From Anabaena sp. FACHB-1237 (lineage in GTDB: Bacteria; Cyanobacteriota; Cyanobacteriia; Cyanobacteriales; Nostocaceae), in assembly GCF_014696225.1 (NCBI RefSeq), contig NZ_JACJPV010000020.1:17107-81106 (forward strand): a stretch of DNA of 64,000 nucleotides, in the 5' to 3' direction. The notes under the pieces are model-generated. The model did not search any database and was not told where the DNA came from. It was given only the letters and a program-made list of their open reading frames with translations. The position numbers and the translations under genes are program-made. Of the stretch, positions 52,552 through 62,300 are shown in pieces (the first letter of the stretch is position 1; each line of letters opens with the position of its first letter).

Positions 52552-53919
52552 TTAAATATTAATAATTTTTAGTAACTCTTTAGTCACATACTCAACCACA
52601 GGTATAGGTACAGCATTTCCAAACTGTTTTTTAGCAACTTCATCTTTTTTATGATATGTAAAATCATCAGGAAAACCTTGTAATTTACAAGCGTGTTTTG
52701 CAGTAATAGGAATGTATTTTCTCGGATGATAAATTTTTTCCAGGAAAATATTTTTATATTGCTGGGGATGACTTGCGTAAATAGAAACAGTTGCTATATA
52801 ATCTTTAGAACCAGTAGCAGTTAAAGTAGGGAAAATATCAGCATTCGGTAAAATAATTCTGTAAATATTATTAATACCTGTCATGTTTTTAGAGTTGACA
52901 AATTCATACTTGTGATCAACCGTTAACCTTAATATTCCCTTATCTACTAATGTGGTTAATTCACTAATATCTATATCAGTAATAATCTCTCGAAAATTAT
53001 CAAAAGATAAAGGATTACCGTCTTTCTCTCCATATTTCTTACTTCTTCGATATTTCAAAAGAGTTAAACAAATCATTTTTTCTCTATCAGTTGTTGGAAT
53101 AATATCCCAAGAATGAATTGTTGTATGTCCATTTCTTAAGTCAGAGAAAATGAAGAAATCATTTAATTCATCATCTTTTTGAAATCTTGTTCTTGATGGA
53201 GGAATTGTACCATTAAATAAAGTATCTGCATCTAATTTAACTTTTTCAATTACCTTGATATTCTTCAATTCTTCTAAAATATCTAAAACTTTTGGGTGTA
53301 TATTTAATGGTTGGGGAAATTGATAATCTGTTTTCTTCTCTATATCTTTTCTCACTCCCACAATAAACACTCTATCTCTATTTTGTGGTAAACCAAAATC
53401 ATAAGCATTGAGAACTTGCCACTTGACAAAATAGCCAATTTTTGTTAATTCATTAATAATTAGTTCTAAATTATCCCTATTTTTAGGACTTGCTAAACCA
53501 CTGACATTTTCAAAGATAAACCCTTGTGGCCGACTTTTATTAACTAACCGAATTACATCAAACCATAATTTTCCTCTAGGATCGTCAAATCCTTTTAAAT
53601 TTCCTGCAACAGACCAAGGTTGACAAGGAACACCACCAACAATTATATCAACATTTGGAGGAAGTTCATTAATTTTAGTAATATCTCCTAACTCAGTTTC
53701 ATTGGTATTTAAGTAACTAATAAAGTTTTGCTTATATACTTGAATTGCTTGTTTATCTATTTCTGAATAACCTAAACATTTACCTCCTAATTTTTCTAAG
53801 GCTATTCTAAATCCTCCAATACCTGCAAATAAATCAATAAAGGTAAATTTGTGTTTTGTAGTGAGTAAGTTTAAAGGTAGTTCTACTTGTTTGGAGGTAT
53901 TGGAAAAGATAGTCTTCAT
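52552..53919 (-). CDS. DNA (cytosine-5) methyltransferase of a type II system
   Basis: Methylates cytosine in the recognition site to protect host DNA from the adjacent endonuclease. The 455-residue protein has motif I FIDLFAGIGGFRIALEKLGG, the catalytic PCQPWSVAG (Cys99) and the ENVSGL motif. Motif VIII (LPQNRDRVFIVGV), the target recognition region about residues 200-370, and motif X (ACKLQGFPDDF, then KKQFGNAVPIPVVEYV) follow in the standard order. The gene converges on the endonuclease gene with a one-base gap. Confidence 0.95.
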   Translation of the reverse strand: MKTIFSNTSKQVELPLNLLTTKHKFTFIDLFAGIGGFRIALEKLGGKCLGYSEIDKQAIQVYKQNFISYLNTNETELGDITKINELPPNVDIIVGGVPCQPWSVAGNLKGFDDPRGKLWFDVIRLVNKSRPQGFIFENVSGLASPKNRDNLELIINELTKIGYFVKWQVLNAYDFGLPQNRDRVFIVGVRKDIEKKTDYQFPQPLNIHPKVLDILEELKNIKVIEKVKLDADTLFNGTIPPSRTRFQKDDELNDFFIFSDLRNGHTTIHSWDIIPTTDREKMICLTLLKYRRSKKYGEKDGNPLSFDNFREIITDIDISELTTLVDKGILRLTVDHKYEFVNSKNMTGINNIYRIILPNADIFPTLTATGSKDYIATVSIYASHPQQYKNIFLEKIYHPRKYIPITAKHACKLQGFPDDFTYHKKDEVAKKQFGNAVPIPVVEYVTKELLKIINI

Positions 53920-53992
53920 GTTTTCAGTTGTTTTTAAAAATAAATGTTACTGTAGTTATATGATAACATTAAATATAACATTCAAGATACTG

Positions 53993-54230
53993 CTTTCGGT
54001 TTTCAACATTGGGGACTTTTACCTAAAGTTGCTGATTTAGATGGTGTAGAAAGAGACTTAATAATTTTAGGGTTGAATTTAATTGAGAGTTAATGATCAT
54101 GAGGAATTGTAAAGCATAGATGACTTTACTAAAAAAATTATCAAAGATATATCAAAGATAATTTAAAACAATCTATCAGGAATTTTTTCCAACATCAAAA
54201 AAATCCTAATTATCAAGTTTTAGATGATAT
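53993..54230 (+). pseudogene. Duplicated fragment: end of GNAT gene plus start of endonuclease gene
   Basis: The segment repeats 51624-51850: it encodes [20 protein letters not shown] and the GNAT stop, then the ATG region of the TdeIII-like gene through NFFQHQKNPNYQVLDD, and breaks off at 54230. A small duplication (ATATCAAAGAT) and loss of the in-frame start distinguish it from the original. It is the truncated relic of a second copy of the locus. Confidence 0.8.
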
Positions 54231-54515
54231 GCAGCAGATTCCTTTGTTATGAGGTACAGTCTAAAATTCTTGGTTTTTAACTTCTACTTTATGCCTGAAA
54301 ATAGAAAATAAAGTGTACCTAATTATATCCGGAAGTCCTGTAACTATAACGTTATGACTATAGAAGCCTTACCAGCATCAACTTAATAAAGATTGCCTAG
54401 TATTCACTGCTAAAGTTTTGTTACAGAAAATATCTAGCTATTAACAAAACTCAACAAAAATAAACCAGTAAAATACTTGCCAAGTAGATTTAGATACTGT
54501 TATCATATTAACTGA
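54231..54515. other. Spacer after the duplicated fragment
   Basis: It begins with GCAGCAGATTCCTTTGTTAT and GAGGTACAG, resembling the end of MITE family D, with a GTGTACCT counterpart near 54312. The remainder is AT-rich and shows no gene. Confidence 0.35.
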
Positions 54516-54619
54516 TAAGCTAATGTGCAGCACTCACTGTATAATTAAAAAACCTGAAGTTACAGTAGCACAAGCATCTTGCTTGTATTAATTATTCAAG
54601 TTAAAGGAACAACAGCTTA
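54516..54619. repeat. MITE family B, copy 4 (104 bp)
   Basis: It starts TAAGCTAATGTGC and ends GAACAACAGCTTA, identical in layout to the copy at 21889-21992 with few differences. It lies directly upstream of the broken XRE regulator gene and may have taken over its promoter region. Confidence 0.85.
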
Positions 54620-54640
54620 TATCACTTGTTACATCAAGTA

Positions 54641-54894
54641 ATGAGACAAACACTAAAAAGACCACTACTAGTTAAACAGCCCGCAGTTGGGGGACTAATA
54701 AGGAAACTACGGTTGCTTACTGGACTTACTCAAGAACAGTTTGGGGCTTATCTAGGTGTGACTTATGGAACTTTAACCGTTGGGAAAAGGGGCGTTCTAC
54801 ACCTTCATCAATTGCTATGCAGTTAATTCAGCAAAAGATTGAGGAAATGGGGGAACAAGGTAAGGAATTGTTACAGAAATATTTGACAGTGTAA
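54641..54894 (+). pseudogene. XRE-family regulator gene with a frameshift
   Basis: From ATG at 54641 the frame reads MRQTLKRPLLVKQPAVGG, then the helix-turn-helix LRLLTGLTQEQFGAYLGVTYGTL. Around 54776-54783 the frame breaks: the neighbouring frame continues NRWEKGRSTPSSIAMQLIQQ and ends EELLQKYLTV-like with TAA at 54892-54894. One missing A in the TTTAACC stretch would explain it. The intact protein would be about 84 residues and similar to Cro/C1 regulators. It lies upstream of the large methyltransferase gene and may once have controlled it. Confidence 0.7.
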
Positions 54895-55015
54895 GCGAGA
54901 AATTTTTATTTAGCGGTGCTTCGGACGGGCAGTTATGCGATCGCTATTTGAATATTTGAATATTTGATGAACTAGTTAACTTATTAATTTATTAATTTAT
55001 TGATAAGAGGGGCAA

Positions 55016-58000
55016 ATGACTTTCACATCAAAACAGTTGCAAGTAGTAATGAAAGGCAAGGATAAAAATAGCCGTGTTGAGGCATTGCGTCAACTGTTGG
55101 GATACCCGGTGAAAGAACTTGATCCGGAAGGTTCACGATTTTGGTACTTGCGCCCCGGTAGTGATGAAAATGAAGCTGCGGAAACTTGCCCCATAGCAGT
55201 AGGTTTTTATGATGAACTTGCAGATATTACAGACTCAGAAGCTAAAAGATTTTTAACTGCTAAAGAACAGCAACAAGAAATTTACGGGCATTACACAAGC
55301 CGAATATTTGAACAACAGCCAGTAATGTATTTACTGTTACCTAGTGAAGAGACAAATGGCAGAATACCTTTAATACTTCCTGGTGAGGGTGGATTACGTC
55401 AACGGCAAATTGAAACTTTTGATTGGCATGACGATCAATTACTGGCACGATTAAAGCGTCTCACACAAGGGGAATTACCTATTGCTGCTAGAGGTTTAAT
55501 GTCTGTTCCTTTGGTGGAATGGGTATTTTATGAACCAATTAAGACTGCTAAGGAATTAGCCTTAAAATTAGCACAAGCAGCCCGCGAAATTGAACAGGTT
55601 ATACCCAAAGTTTACAACCAAGAACAGGAAGATGGGTATTTACATACATTACTCAAGAGTTTTCAACGGGAATTATTACCTTCTCTCAAACTCAGTTCAG
55701 ATAACGAGAAGGATTATAGTTTTGCTGATATTTATGCCCAAACCATAGCCTATGCTTTGTTTACAGCTAGGGTATTTGGTCATGTCAGAGATAAAAAAGC
55801 AGGACGGACAAAAGAAACTTTATTTGATAGAAAATCAGCCTGGAAACAGTTACCAGAAACTAACCCATTTCTGCGTAAGTTGTTTAAGGATGTTTCCGAA
55901 CGCAGTGCTGAAGAATTGGGTGATGAATTGATAGGAGCGATCGCTGATATTTTCATTATCCTTCGTGCTACTAAAATGGATGCGATTCTCTCAGACTTTG
56001 AGATGAAAATGAACCGGGAAGATATTGTCATTCGGTTCTATGAAGATTTCTTAGCAGCATATAAACCACAAATGCGGGAACGTCGGGGGGTTTACTACAC
56101 TCCTGAACCTGTGGTTTCTTACATGGTGCGTTCTGTAGATATTTTAGTGAAGGAAAAGTTTAATAAACCTTTGGGTTTGGCTGATCCAGAAGTGATGATT
56201 CTTGACCCTGCTTGTGGTACTGGTACGTTTTTATTATGGATTTGTAAACTCATATATCAACGCTTTCAGGAGTCACCAGCAGCACTCACGGCAGGGTTAG
56301 ATGATAAGTCTTGGTCTGGTTATGTTAAAGAACGGTTGTTGCCTAGAATATTTGGTTTTGAGTTGTTAATGTCTCCCTATGCGATCGCACATCTAAAAAT
56401 AGGGTTGTTTTTAGAAGAAACAGGGTATCAAGTTGATAGTGGTAAGCGGTTGGGAATCTATTTAATTAATACTTTAGAAGATATTACATTAAGGAATGAA
56501 ACCCAACAGTTAAACCTAGCTATTCCCCAAATGGAGGAATTAATTGCTGAAGAAGCTAAAGCAGGTTCTAGGATTAAAAAACAAGAACCAATTATGGTAG
56601 TAATTGGTAATCCTCCCTATTCAGGACATTCTGAAAATAATAATCCTTGGATTAAGGAATTAGTTAATAATTATTATTTTGTTGATGGTAAATCTTTAGG
56701 TGAGAAAAATCCAAAATGGTTACAGGATGATTATGTTAAATTTATTAGATTTGCACAATGGCGAATTGATACATCTGGACAAGGAATTTTAGCATTTATT
56801 AGTAATCATGGGTTCTTAGATAATCCTACTTTCAGGGGAATGCGTCAGCATTTGATTAATAGTTTTGATGGGATTTATATTTATGATTTACATGGAAATA
56901 GTAAGAAAAAAGAAACTGATTTAGATGGTGGTAAAGATGAAAATGTCTTTGATATTCAACAGGGCGTAAGTATTACTTTAGCTGTTAAGGGAAAAGATAA
57001 ATATACTCATCATGCCCATTTATATGGGTTGAGGGGGTACAAATATAATGTATTGACTGAAAATACCGTTAATACTACTAATTTTAAAGAAGTAAAACCA
57101 CAATCTGAGTTTTATTTATTAATTCCTCAAGATACAGATTTATTTGCAGAATATGAGCAGTATTTTAAAATAACTGATGTTATGCCTGTAAATTCTGTAG
57201 GTATTGTGACAGCTAGGGATAAATTAACTATTCAAGATAGTCCTGAAGAAGTTTGGAATATTGTTAATGATTTTGCTGCTTTAGATATTGAAGAAGCTAG
57301 AGAAAAATATAATTTAGGTGAAGATTCAAGAGATTGGAAAGTTGAATTGGCACAAGATGATATTAGAAATAGTGAAATTGATAAAAGTAAAATTATACCA
57401 ATTTTATACAGACCTTTTGATATTAAATTCACTTATTATACTGGAAAAAGTAGAGGTTTTATTTGTATGCCTCGTCCCGAAGTTATGAAAAATATGTTAT
57501 TAGGTGATAATTTAGTTTTGATGGCTTGTCGTCAACAATCTCAAAAAAGTATTTGGAACTTATGCTATGTAGGTTCTAATGTTACAGAAAGTTGTACAGT
57601 TTCAAATAAAACAAAAGAAATTAATTATTTATTTCCCCTTTATCTCTATCCCGACACAAGTAAACCCCAAGAACTCCAACAACAAAAACGCCCCAATTTT
57701 TCTGAAAACTTCGTTAAAAAAATAGAATTAAACCTTGGTTATTTACCCACTCCAGAAACCATATTTTACTACATATACGCCATCTTCCACTCCCCGACAT
57801 ACCGCAGCCGCTACGCTGAATTTCTGAAAATAGACTTCCCCCGTGTTCCCCTCACCAGTAACAATGAATTATTCTGTCAACTTGCAGAATATGGAGAACA
57901 ATTAGTAGCACTGCACCTAATGAAATCACCTAAATTAAACAATCTGATTACCCAATTTACAGAAAATGGTGGTAGTCAAATAGTAGACGCAGGACATCCT

Positions 58001-58246
58001 AAATATACCAAGGGTGCAGTAGTCATCAACAAAAAAGGTGACAAATTTATGGGAGTACCAGAACAAGTTTGGAATTTTTATATAGGAGGTTATCAAGTAT
58101 GTCAAAAATGGCTAAAAGACCGCAAAGGCCGCACCCTAAATGATGATGACATTCAACATTATCAGCGTGTGGTTGTGGCACTTAAAGAAACTATGGAGTT
58201 AATGCAGTTAATTGATGATGTAATACCAGAGTGGCCTATTCAGTAA
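55016..58246 (+). CDS. Type ISP-like N6-adenine DNA methyltransferase with specificity domain
   Basis: The 1076-residue protein has an N-terminal region of about 370 residues, then an amino-methyltransferase core with motif I MILDPACGTGTFLLW (about residue 398) and catalytic motif IV VIGNPPYSGHS (about residue 531). This is followed by a long region of type ISP specificity-domain character (ILYRPFDIKFTYYTGKSRGF, then CMPRPEVMKNML and a C-terminal FCQLAEYGEQLVALHLM). ISP enzymes such as LlaBIII carry nuclease, helicase, methyltransferase and target recognition in one chain; here nuclease and helicase are absent. A PLD-helicase gene 1.1 kb downstream could supply them. Confidence 0.85.
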   Translation: MTFTSKQLQVVMKGKDKNSRVEALRQLLGYPVKELDPEGSRFWYLRPGSDENEAAETCPIAVGFYDELADITDSEAKRFLTAKEQQQEIYGHYTSRIFEQQPVMYLLLPSEETNGRIPLILPGEGGLRQRQIETFDWHDDQLLARLKRLTQGELPIAARGLMSVPLVEWVFYEPIKTAKELALKLAQAAREIEQVIPKVYNQEQEDGYLHTLLKSFQRELLPSLKLSSDNEKDYSFADIYAQTIAYALFTARVFGHVRDKKAGRTKETLFDRKSAWKQLPETNPFLRKLFKDVSERSAEELGDELIGAIADIFIILRATKMDAILSDFEMKMNREDIVIRFYEDFLAAYKPQMRERRGVYYTPEPVVSYMVRSVDILVKEKFNKPLGLADPEVMILDPACGTGTFLLWICKLIYQRFQESPAALTAGLDDKSWSGYVKERLLPRIFGFELLMSPYAIAHLKIGLFLEETGYQVDSGKRLGIYLINTLEDITLRNETQQLNLAIPQMEELIAEEAKAGSRIKKQEPIMVVIGNPPYSGHSENNNPWIKELVNNYYFVDGKSLGEKNPKWLQDDYVKFIRFAQWRIDTSGQGILAFISNHGFLDNPTFRGMRQHLINSFDGIYIYDLHGNSKKKETDLDGGKDENVFDIQQGVSITLAVKGKDKYTHHAHLYGLRGYKYNVLTENTVNTTNFKEVKPQSEFYLLIPQDTDLFAEYEQYFKITDVMPVNSVGIVTARDKLTIQDSPEEVWNIVNDFAALDIEEAREKYNLGEDSRDWKVELAQDDIRNSEIDKSKIIPILYRPFDIKFTYYTGKSRGFICMPRPEVMKNMLLGDNLVLMACRQQSQKSIWNLCYVGSNVTESCTVSNKTKEINYLFPLYLYPDTSKPQELQQQKRPNFSENFVKKIELNLGYLPTPETIFYYIYAIFHSPTYRSRYAEFLKIDFPRVPLTSNNELFCQLAEYGEQLVALHLMKSPKLNNLITQFTENGGSQIVDAGHPKYTKGAVVINKKGDKFMGVPEQVWNFYIGGYQVCQKWLKDRKGRTLNDDDIQHYQRVVVALKETMELMQLIDDVIPEWPIQ

Positions 58247-58412
58247 ATGTTTTAACCGTCTTGATGTTTACTATAGTGAAAATATGCTACCATAAGGTGG
58301 TAGGTAATTGATAACAACCTAAGTTGCCAGTTATAAATAGACCTGAATATTTGTAACTAGAAAATCTCTGTTTTCATCCTGTTAATTCTTTAATCCTGGA
58401 CATTATCTCGAC

Positions 58413-58465
58413 TACGCTCGATAACCACCTGATTCTGATTACGCTCGATAACCACCTGATTCTGA
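58413..58465. repeat. Tandem 27-bp duplication
   Basis: TACGCTCGATAACCACCTGA followed by TTCTGAT occurs twice in a row (58413 and 58440) just before the ribosome binding site of the antitoxin gene. It could be an operator pair or simple slippage. Confidence 0.7.
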
Positions 58466-58478
58466 CAAGGAAAAAAAT

Positions 58479-58754
58479 ATGCAAATTTCTATTGTTTTAC
58501 CCGATGCTATAGCTCATCATCTGACAGAAAAATGGGGTGATTTAGATAGTAGAATCATGGAAATGATTACAGTTGAGGCTTATCGTCAAGGTTTAATTAG
58601 TGTAGGTAAATTAAGAGAATTATTAGGTATGGAAACCCGTTTAGAGGTAGATACTTTTTTGCAATCTCAAGGCATTGATCTAGCTTATAATGAAATGGAT
58701 TTAGAGCAAGATCACCAAACACATCAAGAATTACAAGAATCAGGCATTTTATAG
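58479..58754 (+). CDS. UPF0175-family antitoxin
   Basis: The 91-residue protein matches the UPF0175 family: MQISIVLPDAIAHHLTEKWGDL, then ITVEAYRQGLISVGKLRELLGMETRLEVDTFL. These short helix-turn-helix/ribbon-helix-helix-like proteins act as antitoxins to DUF3368 PIN toxins in cyanobacteria. The PIN gene begins four bases after its stop, so the two form one operon. It has an AAGGAAAAA ribosome binding region. Confidence 0.88.
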   Translation: MQISIVLPDAIAHHLTEKWGDLDSRIMEMITVEAYRQGLISVGKLRELLGMETRLEVDTFLQSQGIDLAYNEMDLEQDHQTHQELQESGIL

Positions 58755-58758
58755 AATA

Positions 58759-59235
58759 ATGTTAGTTATATGTGATACCTCTCCAATTTGTTATCTAGTG
58801 TTAATTGATGAAATTGACATACTTGCTCAACTTTATCATCAAGTGCTAATTCCCCAGGTAGTTCAAGAAGAATTATCTCATAAAAAATCACCAGATTTAG
58901 TTCGGAATTGGATTAATGATTCTCCTGGTTGGTTAATTATTAAAAATATTGATATTTCTGGAAGTCCAGATTTAGAAGTTTTAGATCCAGGAGAAACAGC
59001 AGCTATTCTTTTAGCGAAAAAAGAAAATGCCAATTTAATTATTATTGATGATGGACTAGGAAGAAAAATTGCCAGCGAACGCGGTTTAAAAGTGACTGGT
59101 TTACTGGGAGTTTTAGAGCAAGCAGCATCTCAAAATTTAATTGATTTACCTGATGTTATTAGTCGTTTACAAAAAACAAGTTTTCGAGCTTCATCATCAT
59201 TGCTAAATTCTTTATTGAAACGTCATTCTTATTAA
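58759..59235 (+). CDS. DUF3368 PIN-domain toxin
   Basis: The 158-residue PIN-fold ribonuclease is the toxin of the pair. It shows the N-terminal acidic site VICDTSPICYLVLI, the central LDPGETAAILLAKKENANLIIIDDGLGRKIAS (Glu and DD motif), and VTGLLGVLEQAASQNLI typical of DUF3368. It is translationally linked to the upstream antitoxin. The module sits between the methyltransferase and helicase genes of the putative restriction system, where it might act as a stabiliser of the locus. Confidence 0.9.
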   Translation: MLVICDTSPICYLVLIDEIDILAQLYHQVLIPQVVQEELSHKKSPDLVRNWINDSPGWLIIKNIDISGSPDLEVLDPGETAAILLAKKENANLIIIDDGLGRKIASERGLKVTGLLGVLEQAASQNLIDLPDVISRLQKTSFRASSSLLNSLLKRHSY

Positions 59236-59257
59236 GAAAAATGATTTATTTTTTTCA

Positions 59258-59348
59258 GGACTTATGCAAAACATCACGAAAGTAGCGGTAATTCATGAAT
59301 TACCGCTACACAATAATCAGGGTTTTGGTAACATCGTGCGTAAGTCCT
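59258..59348. repeat. MITE family E, copy 2 (91 bp)
   Basis: It starts AGGACTTATGCAAAA and ends GTGCGTAAGTCCT, with the internal pair GTAGCGGTAATT / AATTACCGCTAC. It is related to 44880-44971. It lies in the 130-base gap between the PIN toxin and the helicase gene. Confidence 0.75.
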
Positions 59349-59367
59349 TTTTTTAACTCTTAATCAA

Positions 59368-62300
59368 ATGCTAGAAAACTTTATCCAGGAACTAATTCGG
59401 AAACAACGCCCTTACTACCTACTACAAGGTAATCCCATCAAAGGCATTGAAAATCAATATTGGCTAATATTCAAACATCGTGACGCAGACAACCTACTGC
59501 ATAAAGTCGTAAAATTCTTAGGTACTGGTAACAAACAAGCAACTTATAAACTATTAAGAATAGACCCGAAAACCGCCAAAATCTTTGAATACACCCCCAT
59601 CAAACAAGGTGACTTACCCAGCACTACTTTACTAAGAACATCCAAACTTAGCATCATTGAAAACTTCCTAAAACAAGAAAACGTCACCAAAGAAAAAGCC
59701 TTATTTACAGGAAGTTTCTTAGAAATTACAGGTCGTCAACGCCGTTTTAATTTACCAAATGATTTAGATAAATATCATAAGTTTTTCACTAAAGCCCTGG
59801 AACGCAGTAAAATTTATCGTCGTTCCACTGCTTATTTTGATAGTGGTGTTTTAAAATTATATGAAGAACCCTTGGCCGCAATTATTCAAACAGAAGGACA
59901 AATTCGTTTATTAATGGACTGGCAGGGATTTACTAAAAAATCAGATATTCAAGAATTAGAAAAATTACACGACCCCAATTATCGCGCCGAATTTGCTCAA
60001 CGCACTTTACAAGAATTTCTTCAGGGTTTAGAAGACAGTGAGTTAAGTAATACAGAAATATTAGCTGAATTAGTCAGACTGGGATTTTTACAAATCAAAC
60101 TAATTAAGATGGAATCAGGTAAAGCCATCTATCATAAAAAAACAGGTATTCTCAGTGACCAATTAGAAAACCATATTCAACATGACGGTTCAGATAATTT
60201 TACTCGCGCTGCACATTCTAACAATGCTGAAAGTGTAACTTTTTTATATTCTTGGGATGAATTAGATACAGAAGCAATATTAGACAGTATTAATCAATTT
60301 GATGCAGAATGGGAACAAGAAGATTTAACCTTTGACTTAAGCCTAGAATTTTTACAACAGGTATTAACAGAACGAGAACGGCGCAGTCAGTTAAAAACAC
60401 CAATTATAGAATCTATTACCCCTGAAGAATTTCCCCCAGGGGAAACTACAACCGTTGAAATTACGGGTGAAAACCTAGACAAAATAGAAACAATAGAAAT
60501 TATTGATGATCCGTGGGTAACTGTCACCATTGACAACCAAGAACCAGAACGGATCATTGGCCAAGTTAAAGTAGATCCAGATCACCCACCAACACCCCTG
60601 GAGTTGAAAGTCAAAACCACCGGGGGAACTTACCAGACAACACCCAAAAAACCGCCTGTAGTTAGTCAATCTTTAGAAATTCCTGAATTTCCAGAAATTG
60701 AAGGATTTAAACAAGCGGTAGAAATGATTTTAGCAGGTAATCATGGCACACCGGAAGACTTCCTTTACTGGTTAGCACAACAGCGTCCTAAACAGTTTCG
60801 AGTAGAACGCAGTGATTTACTTGATGAACTGTTAAATCAAAACATCTTATTTGAACACCAAAAATCAGGAGCGCAACATTGTCTAAGAGTTATGCAAGAT
60901 TTTGGTGTGGCTATCTGTGCAGATGCCGTAGGTTTAGGTAAAACCCGGTTAGCTGCTACCGTTGCCAAATTATATCGTCAGCAGAATGGACAAATAAAAA
61001 TCGCTATTATCGCTGCTAAAAAACTTCATGCTAACTGGGAAAGGGAATTAGCAGAATTAGGATTTCAACCCAAAGATTACGAACTTTATAACAAAAACCT
61101 GATGAGTCGTAAGGGTGGAGACTTCCTAGTAAACTTTAATCGTTATGGTGGACCAGATTTAGTAATTATTGATGAAGCCCATGAAGGTATTCGCAATTAT
61201 AGAAACCGTATTCACAAAACCTGTGTACAAATTCAGGAACAAGATAGAAAATATAACAGAAAACGTTACTTTCTGCTTTTAACCGCTACACCTTGGAATA
61301 ACCGCAGGGAAGATATTTATAACATCCTTTCACCATTTATCAGCCGTCCAGAGGGCTTTAAAGATTTAAAATTCCCTGCCGAAGTTACTCAGTGGTTTGA
61401 AAATCGAGAGACTGGTGTAGAAAACTTTACAGATGATACAGAACTATTCCGCCGTATTTATCGAGAATTGTTTTTGCAGCGCACTAGACAAATGCTGCGG
61501 GAAGCTACACCAGATTTAAACTTATATGCCAAACGGGTAGCGGAATGGTTGCCAGTGCAATTTGAAGTTAGTACCGAACAGGCACTAGACCAAATTTTTA
61601 CCCAATTTGAAACTAGTCTTTATATTCCTTTTGCTGACCCTATTCGTTATTTAACAGGTAATGTAGAACAGCGCAGTTTACTAGCCAACCAACGCCGGTT
61701 TTTTCTCCAACGGGCTGAATCTAGTATGTATGCTCTAAGTCGAACTATCAAAAACTTTGGTGATCGGATTCAAGGGATGCAGACCCGTTTAGAGTCAGTT
61801 TCTCCTGATGCAGACGGACTCAAAGAATTTTTACTAATTCATTACAATTTTGAATCAGATAAAAAAAATCAACCAGAAAGTTTCTTAGATGATTATAAAG
61901 ATGAAGATTATAAAGATGAAGATTATGAAGAAGAAGACGATGACGAAAATGAAGCAGAACAACAACAACAACAAAAACGTCAACAATTAAGACGTTCTAT
62001 TGATATTCTCACAGATAACTTACGAGATAATCCTAGCAATGCCCAAAAAATTTATTATCGGATGTTGAATGATTGTGAAAATGACTTACAACAATTAAAG
62101 CAAATTCAAACTTTATTAATAGATGAATTTTTAGTTGATCACAAAAAACAACAAGTTACCCAAAAAGTCCGCGAGTTAGTCAAACTGGGACATAAGGTAC
62201 TACTAATTTCTACATTCAGTGATACCGTGATTGATTATTACCGTTACATGACTCGTGATAGTGCGATCGCATCTAAAGGCATTGGAATGTTAATTGGTTC

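Noticed and set aside
54776..54783. Programmed frameshift in the XRE gene
   Set aside because: There is no heptameric slippery sequence or downstream stimulator visible; a one-base loss explains the break.
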